A stretch of 62,431 nucleotides of DNA from the NCBI RefSeq assembly GCF_028745735.1, contig NZ_JAQZSM010000023.1, positions 1-62,431 of the forward strand, written 5' to 3'. Positions 1 to 8,061 of this stretch are shown piece by piece (the stretch's first letter is position 1; every line of letters starts with the position of its first letter). The position numbers were made by a program, and so were the translations under genes. The DNA comes from Roseinatronobacter alkalisoli. GTDB lineage: Bacteria; Pseudomonadota; Alphaproteobacteria; Rhodobacterales; Rhodobacteraceae. The notes under the pieces are model-generated. The model saw nothing but the letters and a program-made list of their open reading frames with translations, made no database searches and was not told the origin of the DNA.

Positions 1-199
1 ACGCGGCGAAATACACACCAAAGCGATTAACCCGGAGGCGGACGGTTTCGCGGCTGACGATGACGCCCCGCTCCGCCAGAAGATCCTCAACATCTGCCGT
101 GCTGAGGGCAAACCTGTGGTGGGCCCAAACAGCGTAGGCGACAATCTTACGTGGGAAACGAAAGCCTTTCAGGCGCGGCATGGACGGTGGTACCTTCAT
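1..199 (-). CDS. IS6-family transposase, N-terminal fragment
   Basis: Reading leftward from ATG at 199, the frame stays open to the window edge (about 66 codons). It begins MKVPPSMPRLKGF and continues with the conserved IS6-type N-terminus: a YAVW segment, a helix-turn-helix-like DVEDLLAERGV block and a following SRETV motif. The DDE catalytic part would lie outside the window. An alternative start is the Met at 181. A near copy of the first ~50 residues recurs at 49745-49894. Whether this copy is intact cannot be judged here. Confidence 0.7.
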   Translation of the reverse strand, partial: MKVPPSMPRLKGFRFPRKIVAYAVWAHHRFALSTADVEDLLAERGVIVSRETVRLRVNRFGVYFAA

Positions 200-247
200 G
201 CCTCAACATCTACCCAAATCAGCCGTCCCAAACAACTTGGCAATGCC
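1..247 (-). mobile_element. IS6-type insertion sequence, partial (runs off left edge)
   Basis: The segment holds the 5' part of an IS6-type transposase on the minus strand. It ends at 231-247 in a 17-bp sequence (AACAACTTGGCAATGCC) that is repeated exactly at the end of the chimeric element at 49921-49935 and, inverted, at 49437. This sequence is therefore taken as the terminal inverted repeat. The other end lies outside the window. The element abuts the 3' end of the alpha-glucosidase gene. Confidence 0.7.
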
Positions 248-339
248 CATATGCCATACATAGCCGAGCTATCGAAGGACTTGCCAGTTATAAGGTGGGC
301 CGGCAAGGCAACTGGCCAGTAGTCGCAATACCCGGACCA

Positions 340-1965
340 TCAGACGCTGTCTGGCAATTGCTCGAACAAAATGAACCCATTCCCTTGCAGTTCAATTCCA
401 CCTTCCGGGGTTGTTCTGGCCGATTGTGCCAGAACCATTCTCCGGCGGGACATGTCCTCGAACATCGCGCCACTAAGGATCTGAGGCCTAGTATCGAAGT
501 TAAACAGGCAGATCAGGCCATTGCCACGGCACATTGCAAGAACAGAGGGCGAAATCTGCAGAAATTTGGTCTCTGCCGTGTTCAGATGCGGTGTTTCACG
601 CCGGAGACCAACCATCCGGCGATAGAAATTCAGGACGGAATCCTGATCGCGTTCCTGCAGGTCGCGTGCAAGGGTCAGATGTACGGGTTTCACGGGCAGC
701 CATGTCTGCGCGGATGTTGAAAAACCGCCATGTGGGGTAGAAGCGGTCCACGGCATGGGGGTCCGGCAGCCATCGCGGCCCGGATTGTCAGGCCAGAAGG
801 TCAGCCCTTCCGGGTCGGCAAGTTCGCTATAGTCCAGTTCGGCCTGTGGCAAGCCGAGTTCCTCGCCCTGATAAATGCAAACGGAACCGGGCAGGCACAA
901 TAACAGGGCCGCAGTCATGCGCGCAAAATCTGCTTCCTGCGCGGCGTGTTCAGACCAGCGTGACACATGGCGCATGAAATCATGGCTGTTGAACGCCCAG
1001 CACGGCCAGCCGCCACGGGGGTCATCCATGATCGCGCGTATCTCGCGCTCAAACAGGTCGGGGCTGAATGCCCGCGTCATCAGCGCTGTGTTATAGGCCA
1101 TGTGCAAACGCTTGCCAGATGTGTACTGAATAAGCACCTCCGCCGGATGATGGGCCTCGCCGATTTCGCCGATAAAGGCGCGATTGTCATATTCATCCAG
1201 CACGCTGCGCAGCCGTTCCAAGAAGATCAGTGCTTCGGGCTGGTTCTTGCTGTGGATAGGGTATTGCATATCATAGGTTCGGAAATCCGGCCCGGTCTTA
1301 TGGCGGATGTCAACGGGGTTGTCGCGCAGCGCCGGATCGTGAAATGCATGGTTGATCGCGTCCAGCCGGAACCCGTCAACCCCGCGATCCAGCCAGAAGC
1401 GCAGAACCGAAATGATCCAGTCCTGCACCTGCGTATTGTACAGGTTCAGGTCCGGCTGTTCCTTCAGGAAGTTATGAAAATAATACTGCTTGCGGCGCAC
1501 ATCCCATTCCCAGGCGAGGCCACCGAAGATGGCTTGCCAGTTATTGGGGGGCATGCCATCCGGTCTGGGATCGGCCCAGACATACCAATCGGCTTTGGAG
1601 TTGTCGCGCGACGACCGGCTTTCAACGAAGAACGGATGCTGGTCTGAACTGTGCGAATAGACCTGATCAAGGATGACCTTCAGCCCCAGTTCATGCGCCC
1701 GCGCCACCAGCGCGTCGAAATCCGCAAGCGTGCCAAAACGCGGGTCGATGTCGCAGTAGTCGGCCACATCATACCCCATATCCGCCATGGGCGACGTGAA
1801 GATGGGCGATATCCAGATTGCATCCACGCCAAGCGCGGCCACGTGACCCAGCCTGCGCGTGATTCCGCGCAGATCGCCAATTCCGTCGCCATTGTCGTCC
1901 TGAAACGAACGCGGGTAGATCTGATAGATTACAGCGTGTCGCCACCAATCTTCTGAGAGTGTCAT
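340..1965 (-). CDS. aglA: Alpha-glucosidase, GH13 family (oligo-1,6-glucosidase type)
   Basis: The 541-residue product is a cytoplasmic GH13 alpha-glucosidase that would hydrolyse imported maltose, trehalose, sucrose or isomaltose-type sugars to glucose. It opens with the family hallmark WWRHAVIYQIYPRSFQD and the DGIGDLRG calcium/loop motif. The expected catalytic residues are visible: nucleophile Asp about 202 (GFRLDAINH), acid/base Glu about 267 (AFIGEIGEA) and stabilising Asp about 329 (NSHDF). The Met at 1965 is chosen because the frame upstream runs through a LacI-type operator (1988-2001) and across the divergent regulator start. It is divergent from aglR and next to aglE, so it is very probably induced by alpha-glucosides. 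There is no signal peptide. Confidence 0.93.
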   Translation of the reverse strand: MTLSEDWWRHAVIYQIYPRSFQDDNGDGIGDLRGITRRLGHVAALGVDAIWISPIFTSPMADMGYDVADYCDIDPRFGTLADFDALVARAHELGLKVILDQVYSHSSDQHPFFVESRSSRDNSKADWYVWADPRPDGMPPNNWQAIFGGLAWEWDVRRKQYYFHNFLKEQPDLNLYNTQVQDWIISVLRFWLDRGVDGFRLDAINHAFHDPALRDNPVDIRHKTGPDFRTYDMQYPIHSKNQPEALIFLERLRSVLDEYDNRAFIGEIGEAHHPAEVLIQYTSGKRLHMAYNTALMTRAFSPDLFEREIRAIMDDPRGGWPCWAFNSHDFMRHVSRWSEHAAQEADFARMTAALLLCLPGSVCIYQGEELGLPQAELDYSELADPEGLTFWPDNPGRDGCRTPMPWTASTPHGGFSTSAQTWLPVKPVHLTLARDLQERDQDSVLNFYRRMVGLRRETPHLNTAETKFLQISPSVLAMCRGNGLICLFNFDTRPQILSGAMFEDMSRRRMVLAQSARTTPEGGIELQGNGFILFEQLPDSV

Positions 1966-1987
1966 TGATGCGCCTCCGAAAGCATTA

Positions 1988-2001
1988 CCGAAACGTTTCG
2001 G
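1988..2001. promoter_or_regulatory. LacI/AglR-type operator 1
   Basis: CCGAAACGTTTCGG is a perfect 14-bp palindrome in the aglA-aglR intergenic region. An identical palindrome lies before aglE (3146-3159). Sequence and symmetry match LacI/GalR-family operators, so AglR binding here would control both divergent genes. Binding itself is inferred. Confidence 0.85.
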
Positions 2002-2068
2002 GCTGTGATAACAGATTGGAAATCCGCTGTCCAATCCTATATGGCTGACGAATGGAAAAGGGACAGAC

Positions 2069-3100
2069 ATGGCAACCCTGCGCGATCTGAGCAAACATCT
2101 GGGTATCTCGGTCACACAGGTGAGCCGCGCGCTGAATGGGCATGATGATGTCAGCGCGGCCACGAAGCAGCGTGTCGCAGAAGCTGCACGCGAACTTGGC
2201 TATAGCGCCAACCGCTCTGCGCGGATGCTGAAATCCGGGCGTTCGGGCATTGTGGCGATGGTTATCGATACTGCGGCTGAACGCGATGTGCCGGATGTGT
2301 TGATGGCGGGTGTTATCGGCCTTTCCACTGTTTTCGCGCGCCGTGATACCCAGTTGATCGTGCATGCAATGCCCGAAGGGGCTGACCCTGTGGACACCTA
2401 TGCCAAGCTCGCGCGCAGCGGATTGATAGAGGGGTTTATTGTCGTCAATCCGCAATCCGCGGCGGATCCGCGGATCGCGTTTCTGACGGATGAAGGCGTA
2501 CCTTTTGCCGTTCATGGGCGCGACCGGACAGCGCCGGATTATCCTTTTGTGGACATCGACAATCATGCGGTTGGTAATATGCTGACAACCCATCTGATGA
2601 CGCTCGGGCACCGCCGGATCGCACTTGTGGACGGGCCAGCCGAAGCCGCCTTCAGCGCAGCAAGGTTGCGCGGCTACAGGGCCGCGCTGGAAACCGGCGG
2701 ACTGCCATTCGATCCGCAACTTGTGCATCAGGTTCCGATGACAGAACTTGTCGGCAGTCAGATTATGGCCGCCTTGCTTGATACCTCGGTCCGGCCCACC
2801 GCCGTCATCGCGGGCAACACAATGCTGGCTGCCGGGATCTACGCCACGATTTCCGCGCACGGCCTGCACGTTGGCACCGATATCTCTGTTATCGCCCATG
2901 ACGATGGTCTGCCGCGTCATCCCTCAGCGGATTTCGTGCCTGCCCTGACTGTTACGGAATCTGCGATTGCCGATGCGTTTGAGCCCCTTGCAGATGTTCT
3001 GCTTGCGCGAATTTCTGACCGGCGTGCCCCTACCCAATCCAGAATGCTGGCCGTCCGGCTGGTGCAGCGCAATTCGGTGCAGCCCCCCTCTCAGCGTTAG
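2069..3100 (+). CDS. aglR: LacI-family transcriptional regulator of alpha-glucoside use
   Basis: The 343-residue protein has a LacI helix-turn-helix at residues 1-60 (VTQVSRALNGHDDVS, then the hinge helix ending SARMLKSGRSG) and a periplasmic-binding-protein-like sugar-sensing domain behind it (NPQSAADPRI, GHRRIALVDG). It is divergent from aglA and precedes aglE, and two identical 14-bp palindromes flank the module. Repressor of the alpha-glucoside genes is the natural assignment. The specific sugar ligand is not readable from sequence. Confidence 0.9.
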   Translation: MATLRDLSKHLGISVTQVSRALNGHDDVSAATKQRVAEAARELGYSANRSARMLKSGRSGIVAMVIDTAAERDVPDVLMAGVIGLSTVFARRDTQLIVHAMPEGADPVDTYAKLARSGLIEGFIVVNPQSAADPRIAFLTDEGVPFAVHGRDRTAPDYPFVDIDNHAVGNMLTTHLMTLGHRRIALVDGPAEAAFSAARLRGYRAALETGGLPFDPQLVHQVPMTELVGSQIMAALLDTSVRPTAVIAGNTMLAAGIYATISAHGLHVGTDISVIAHDDGLPRHPSADFVPALTVTESAIADAFEPLADVLLARISDRRAPTQSRMLAVRLVQRNSVQPPSQR

Positions 3101-3145
3101 TTTCAGTTGAATTGGTTTGACCGAATCGCTCATTTATGGCATTAG

Positions 3146-3159
3146 CCGAAACGTTTCGG
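3146..3159. promoter_or_regulatory. LacI/AglR-type operator 2
   Basis: An exact second copy of CCGAAACGTTTCGG lies 44 bp before the chosen aglE start. Its position rules out the more upstream in-frame start for aglE, since the operator would then lie inside the coding region. Confidence 0.85.
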
Positions 3160-3203
3160 TTGTTGTGACAGGATATCTTGGCTGCATGAGGAGGATGAAC
3201 ACC

Positions 3204-4580
3204 ATGACCCAGATGACACCGCCTGCCCGCAGGTTCCGTACACCCGCGCTATGCCTGATCGCGCTGTTGCCGTGCAGCGCGGGCAATGCATCAGATATTT
3301 TGTTCACGCAGGGCGAAGGGCCGTTCACCTGGGATAGTTACACCGCCTTCAGCGAAGCGCATGACTATTCCGGCCAGACCCTGCGCATCGCCGGATCCTC
3401 GACAGGCGAAGACAAAACCAAGCTCGACAACATGATCGCCTATTTCAACGCGGCGACCGGGGCGAATGTCGCATTGTCGGGGTCTGACAGTTTCGAGCAG
3501 GATATCGTAATCGGGTTCCAGGCCAATTCCGCACCCGACATCGCCATGTTCCCCCAGCCCGGCCTTGCACGCGACATGGCCGCAGCGGGCAATCTGCAGG
3601 CATTGCCCGACGAAACGGCGGATTGGTATCGTGAAACTTTTGCGGCGGGTGAAAGCTGGGCCGATCTTGCAACCTTCACCGGCCCGGATGGTGAAGCGGC
3701 GGTCTATGGCATCTTTTTCGGTACTGATGTGAAATCGCTGGTCTGGTATGTGCCCGAAAATTTCGAAGAGAACGGCTATGATATTCCTCAGAGCATGGAA
3801 GAGTTGCGCGACCTTACGCAACAGATTGCCGACGACGGTCTGACGCCATGGTGCATCGGGTTGGGCTCCGGTGCGGCAACAGGCTGGCCCGGCACAGACT
3901 GGATCGAAGATTTTATGCTGCGGCTGCACCCGGTAGAGGTTTATGACAACTGGGTCAGCAATGACATGCCCTTCGATGATCCGCGCGTGATTGAAGCGTT
4001 CGCGGAATTCGGCTGGTTTGTTCTCAATAACGCTTTTGTGGATGGCGGTCCGTCTGGCGTGGCCTCCGTCGATTTCCGCGACAGCCCGGACGGGTTATTC
4101 AGTTTCCCGCCCGATTGCCTGATGCACAAACAGGCATCCTTCATTCCCAGTTTCTTTCCTGCCGGGGTGCAGGTGGGAGAAGATGTTGATTTCTTCTATT
4201 TCCCTGCATATGAAAGCCGCGATCTGGGCAAGCCGATCATGGGGTCAGGCGGTCTGGTATCTGCGACCAACAACCGCGACGTGACGCTGGGCTTTCTGGA
4301 ATTCCTGAAAACGCCCTTCGCGCATGAAGTGGCCATCGCGCAGGAACAATTCCTGACAGCGCATATGGGTGCCAATCCGGACGCCTATGCCTCGGCCACG
4401 CAGCGCGCGCTGGGGGAAATCCTGATCAGCGCCACGACATTCCGCTTCGACGGTTCTGACCTGATGCCCGGCGAAATCGGCACATCGGCTTTCTGGACCG
4501 GCATGGTTGATTTCGTAACCGGCACCCCTGCGGAAACTGTCACCAGCACTATTGAGGCACGCTGGAACCAGATCCGCTAA
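3204..4580 (+). CDS. aglE: Alpha-glucoside ABC transporter, periplasmic binding protein
   Basis: The 458-residue product is an extracellular solute-binding protein (family 1). A Sec-type signal peptide at residues 1-30 ends near AGNA/SD. The mature part has the AglE features: SSTGEDKTKLDNMIAYFN, ALSGSDSFEQDI and the TGWPGTDWIEDFMLR segment. The ATG at 3204 is preferred because GAGGAGG lies 9 bp upstream. The gene follows aglR and operator 2. In known agl operons aglF, aglG, aglA and aglK follow aglE, but here a hairpin and an unrelated opposite-strand gene come next. The importer is therefore incomplete at this locus unless membrane and ATPase subunits are encoded elsewhere. Confidence 0.9.
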   Translation: MTQMTPPARRFRTPALCLIALLPCSAGNASDILFTQGEGPFTWDSYTAFSEAHDYSGQTLRIAGSSTGEDKTKLDNMIAYFNAATGANVALSGSDSFEQDIVIGFQANSAPDIAMFPQPGLARDMAAAGNLQALPDETADWYRETFAAGESWADLATFTGPDGEAAVYGIFFGTDVKSLVWYVPENFEENGYDIPQSMEELRDLTQQIADDGLTPWCIGLGSGAATGWPGTDWIEDFMLRLHPVEVYDNWVSNDMPFDDPRVIEAFAEFGWFVLNNAFVDGGPSGVASVDFRDSPDGLFSFPPDCLMHKQASFIPSFFPAGVQVGEDVDFFYFPAYESRDLGKPIMGSGGLVSATNNRDVTLGFLEFLKTPFAHEVAIAQEQFLTAHMGANPDAYASATQRALGEILISATTFRFDGSDLMPGEIGTSAFWTGMVDFVTGTPAETVTSTIEARWNQIR

Positions 4581-4598
4581 CCCCGGAAACACCACTGG

Positions 4599-4622
4599 CT
4601 GGCGCTGAGGATGCAGCGCCAG
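4599..4622 (+). terminator. Stem-loop after aglE
   Basis: A perfect 9-bp stem (CTGGCGCTG / CAGCGCCAG) with a 6-nt loop begins 18 bp after the aglE stop. No T tract follows, so it may be a weak or Rho-assisted terminator, or an mRNA-stabilising hairpin. Confidence 0.5.
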
Positions 4623-4763
4623 CGGAAGACACAGAACGACCGTCAGGCCAGTTGCCTGATCCCGCAAATGATTTTCTGCCCGGGCCGCGCGACAAACCTT
4701 TCATCGTCCGGTAAACGCATCAGACCGCAGGATACAGACGACCCGAAATCGGTTAAACATGCG

Positions 4764-5171
4764 TTAATGCGCGGCAAGCACATGGGCATCGGCAAAGTAG
4801 AGGTGAATCTGGTAAAGGGGTTCCTGAAACGGCCCTACGCCATCAGCTTTGTATTCCATGTCAATCCGGGTAACCGCCGGGGTCTCCATCCCGGGAGAGA
4901 TGTCAGTCCAATCCGTACCGGCTGCCAGATCGCTGGCCAGAAACATGTATTCAACACAAACCACCCGGTCATCGATCACGCAATAAATCGGTCCCAGTGG
5001 CAGGTTTGCAGGTTCTGCCCAATGCGCGCCCATATGTGGCACATGCGGGCTGATTGCGACCGCATTCGGCGCGACATCGGACAGAAGTGGCAGATGCGAC
5101 AGGTCATCAGCTACGGCAGGCGCAGCAAGAGCAACGCAGGCGGCAGACAGCAAAACAATGCGCGGTTTCAT
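4764..5171 (-). CDS. Secreted hypothetical protein, DUF5602/TTHB210-like
   Basis: The 135-residue protein has a clear signal peptide (residues 1-21, cleavage near APAVA/DD). The mature part contains a PHMGAHW motif, a PLGPIYCVIDDRVVCVEYMF block, and a histidine-rich C-terminus (HLYFADAHVLAAH). The HMGxHW and IEYMF-like pattern recalls the DUF5602/TTHB210 group, but this is from memory and moderately certain. Function is unknown. The conserved His residues could bind a metal. It is divergent from the LysR regulator at 5299, which may control it. GGAGGACA lies just upstream of the start. Confidence 0.75.
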   Translation of the reverse strand: MKPRIVLLSAACVALAAPAVADDLSHLPLLSDVAPNAVAISPHVPHMGAHWAEPANLPLGPIYCVIDDRVVCVEYMFLASDLAAGTDWTDISPGMETPAVTRIDMEYKADGVGPFQEPLYQIHLYFADAHVLAAH

Positions 5172-5298
5172 CGGGGTGTCCTCCTTTCAGGTTGGTGACG
5201 TGAACTTGCAGTCCGGGCACACACAAGAGGTGCTGCGAATAAGTGTGCCCCAAGACAGATGATTTGTTAAATCGATTGATCGAATATAGAATATCCAT

Positions 5299-6252
5299 AT
5301 GACAAATATCTCGGGTTTCGATCTGAACCTGCTGCGTGTTCTTGACGCCTTGCTGCGCGAAGGTTCGACTGTGGGCGCGGGGCGCAAACTTGGCCTTTCC
5401 CAACCGGCGGTTTCAGCGGCGCTGGGACGGTTGCGCCATGCATTGGGAGATCCGCTTTTCGTCCGGCAGGGACAGGGGCTTGTTCCAACCAGTTATGCGA
5501 CCGCGCTTGAAGGGCCACTGAAAGAGGTTCTTCAAGATCTTGAAAGGGTTCTTGCAGGCGCGCACCGCTTCGATCCGGCCCGGGCGAAACTTGATTTCCG
5601 CATATCCGGGACAGATTTTTTCGCCACCATGCTGATGCCGGAACTTGGCGCGCGCTTACAAAGCGAAGCACCCGGGGTGCGGTTGCAGCTTGTCGATCTG
5701 GTTCCCGACCATTACGCCGAAGCCCTCGAACGCCAGAATGTCGCCCTCGCCTTGCTGCCGGAACATCCTTTTCCCGCCTGGATTGCGCATGAACCGCTGT
5801 TCCGGGCGGAGTTTACCGTGATCGCGCGCCATGACCATCCTGCACTGGCGACAGCAGGTATAGCGCCGGGCGACAGCATCCCGATTGATCTGTTCTGCGC
5901 GCTTGGTCATGTGCTCTGCTCGCCCGATGGCAGGTTTCAGGGCCTTGGCGACGCCGCGCTTGAACGCGAAGGGCGCGCGCGTCGGGTGGTGATGTCAGTG
6001 CCGGTGTTCGAGGGGGTATTGCAGGTTGTCGCGACGAGCGATTTCATCGCCCTCTTTCCGCGCGACCTTGCTGAACATCGCGCGCAAAGCGCAGGAATCA
6101 GCCTCTATTCCCCGCCGGTAACGATAATTCCGCCACAGATCTGCATGATCTGGCACCTGCGCCATACAGCTGATCCGGCACATGTCTGGCTGCGCGGCAT
6201 CGTGCGTGACATCCTTGCACCACTTGGCAGATACAGCACCCGCGCGCCCTGA
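5299..6252 (+). CDS. LysR-family transcriptional regulator
   Basis: The 317-residue protein has the LysR winged helix-turn-helix at residues 5-65 (FDLNLLRVLDALL, LSQPAVSAALGRLRHALGDPLFVR) and a substrate-binding-type effector domain behind it. It is transcribed away from the secreted protein at 4764-5171 across an AT-rich 127-bp region, the usual LysR arrangement. The effector is unknown. It is flanked on the other side by an IS3 remnant, so any former downstream partner may have been lost. Confidence 0.9.
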   Translation: MTNISGFDLNLLRVLDALLREGSTVGAGRKLGLSQPAVSAALGRLRHALGDPLFVRQGQGLVPTSYATALEGPLKEVLQDLERVLAGAHRFDPARAKLDFRISGTDFFATMLMPELGARLQSEAPGVRLQLVDLVPDHYAEALERQNVALALLPEHPFPAWIAHEPLFRAEFTVIARHDHPALATAGIAPGDSIPIDLFCALGHVLCSPDGRFQGLGDAALEREGRARRVVMSVPVFEGVLQVVATSDFIALFPRDLAEHRAQSAGISLYSPPVTIIPPQICMIWHLRHTADPAHVWLRGIVRDILAPLGRYSTRAP

Positions 6253-6379
6253 ACAAAACAGGTCGCGCAAAACGGGGAACCGGTATACGCGACCCTTCGG
6301 TGCCAGCCGTTGGCCCGGCAGCAATATACCGAACCAATCCCCGGATTTCAGGCAGCGTGAGTCACGGATTTTCCCGTTG

Positions 6380-6541
6380 GTGAAGGCGAAGTTGCGTGAT
6401 GACCGGGCCAAGGCGGTCGGCCCGAACAATGTCTGGGCCTGTCGCCGCGGCGTCACCCGCGACTTCGCGCGCCCTGCCAAACTGACAGACAAGCAATTCA
6501 TCGAAGGGTTCAATGCGGAAGGTCAGAACGCGCGCCGCCAT
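6380..6541 (+). pseudogene. IS3-family transposase (OrfB) remnant with internal deletion
   Basis: One frame reads VKAKLRDDRAKAVGPNNVWA (6380-6439), which is the segment just before the first catalytic region of IS3-family OrfB. It then jumps directly to RGVTRDFARPAKLTDKQFIEGFN, which in intact OrfB lies about 80 residues further on, between the second and third catalytic acids. The intervening DDE core is gone and similarity fades after about 6541. The stretch 6253-6379, between the LysR stop and this remnant, shows nothing recognisable. Confidence 0.65.
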
Positions 6542-6624
6542 TGTCGCCGCAATCAATGGCGCGACAATGACGAGTTCCTGCCACATGTGTTGGCCACGCT
6601 TCAGCAACTGGTGATCCGCGTGCG

Positions 6625-8061
6625 TCACAGCCCGCCGAAATGTAGCGCCTTGGTTTCAAGGTATTCCTCTATCCCCTCCTGCGCGCCCTCGCGCCCCAGC
6701 CCCGAGGCCTTGACCCCGCCGAAGGGCGCAACCTCATTGCTCAGAACCCCGGTGTTAAGCCCGACCATGCCGAATTCCAGCGCCTCGCCGAAACGAAATG
6801 CACGCACCATGTTGGTTGTGTAGAAATAGGCGGCGAGGCCAAAGGGCGTGCCATTGGCCAGCGCCAGCGCCTCGGCTTCCGTTTCAAACCGGAAGATCGG
6901 CGCAACCGGGCCGAAGGTTTCCTCTGATGCAAGGCACATCGCGGTCGTCGCGCCCGCCAGCACCACCGGATCGGCGTATTGTTCCGGCAAATTGCGTGCG
7001 CGGGTCACGCGGGTTGCGCCTAGCGCCTGCGCATCCGTGACATGCGCAGTGATCTTCTCGATGGCGGCGGCATTGATCATAGGGCCTATATCGACATCAG
7101 GTTCCGTTCCCGCGCCCACCTTCAGCGCATCGACTCGCGCCGCAAGTGCTGCCACGAAAGCGTCATGGATGCCTGATTGCACCATGATGCGGTTGGCGCA
7201 AACGCAGGTCTGCCCGCCATTGCGGAATTTCGACTGCATGGCCCCCTCTACCGCTGCGTCCAGATCGGCATCGTCGAAAACCACGAAAGGTGCATTGCCA
7301 CCCAGCTCAAGGCTCAGCCGCTTCAGCGTAGGCGCGCATTGTTGCGCCAGCAGCGCGCCGACACGGGTCGAACCGGTGAAGGACAGCTTGCGCACCACCG
7401 GGCTTTCGGTCAGCGCGGCGCCGATCGCTTCGGGCTTGCCGGTCAGAACGTTCAGAACACCGGCCGGAATGCCCGCACGCTCCGCTAGGACGGCCAGCGC
7501 AAGCGCGGAATAGGGCGTGAAATCCGACGGTTTTATAACCATGGTACACCCTGCCGCCAGCCCCGGCGCCACCTTGCGCGTGATCATCGCGATGGGAAAG
7601 TTCCACGGCGTAATGATCGCGCAGACACCCACCGGTTCCTTCATCGCGAAGATCTTTTTGCCTGCCACGGGTGAGGGGATAATCTTGCCATTGATGCGGC
7701 GGGCCTCTTCGGCGAACCAGCGCACGAAACTTGCACCATAGGTCACTTCAGTCCGCGCTTCCGACAGGGGTTTGCCCTGCTCGGCAGTCATGATCTGCGC
7801 CAGATCCTCTGCATGCTCCAGCATCAGGTGATACCAGCGCATCAGCAGATCAGCACGTTCGGCATGGGTGCGCGCACGCCAGTCACGCATCGCGCACTCT
7901 GCGGCATCGATGGCATCGCGGGTCTCTGTCGCTGTGCAGTCGGGCAGTTTGCCCAGAATTTCACCTGTGGCCGGGTTGGTTACGGCCATATCAGGGCGCG
8001 CCAGCCAGACACCATCGATCAGGGCGGCGTTGCGGAAAAGATCGGGGTCTTGCAGGTTCAT
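6625..8061 (-). CDS. gabD: Succinate-semialdehyde dehydrogenase, NAD(P)-dependent
   Basis: The 478-residue protein is an aldehyde dehydrogenase of the GabD group, oxidising succinate semialdehyde to succinate as the last step of GABA/putrescine degradation. Visible motifs are the cofactor-site TPWNFPIAMITRK, the catalytic Glu block (LELGGNAPF) and the catalytic Cys in NGGQTCVCANR. The C-terminus ends in the usual GLGREGAQEGIEEYLETK pattern. It overlaps the upstream dehydrogenase by 4 bp (ATGA), so the two are translationally coupled. Nearby aminotransferase and flavin amine oxidases supply a plausible source of the semialdehyde. Confidence 0.9.
   Translation of the reverse strand: MNLQDPDLFRNAALIDGVWLARPDMAVTNPATGEILGKLPDCTATETRDAIDAAECAMRDWRARTHAERADLLMRWYHLMLEHAEDLAQIMTAEQGKPLSEARTEVTYGASFVRWFAEEARRINGKIIPSPVAGKKIFAMKEPVGVCAIITPWNFPIAMITRKVAPGLAAGCTMVIKPSDFTPYSALALAVLAERAGIPAGVLNVLTGKPEAIGAALTESPVVRKLSFTGSTRVGALLAQQCAPTLKRLSLELGGNAPFVVFDDADLDAAVEGAMQSKFRNGGQTCVCANRIMVQSGIHDAFVAALAARVDALKVGAGTEPDVDIGPMINAAAIEKITAHVTDAQALGATRVTRARNLPEQYADPVVLAGATTAMCLASEETFGPVAPIFRFETEAEALALANGTPFGLAAYFYTTNMVRAFRFGEALEFGMVGLNTGVLSNEVAPFGGVKASGLGREGAQEGIEEYLETKALHFGGL

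Noticed and set aside
1985-2920. 311-codon minus-strand frame over aglR
   Set aside because: It is antisense to a textbook LacI regulator and would also cover the operator.
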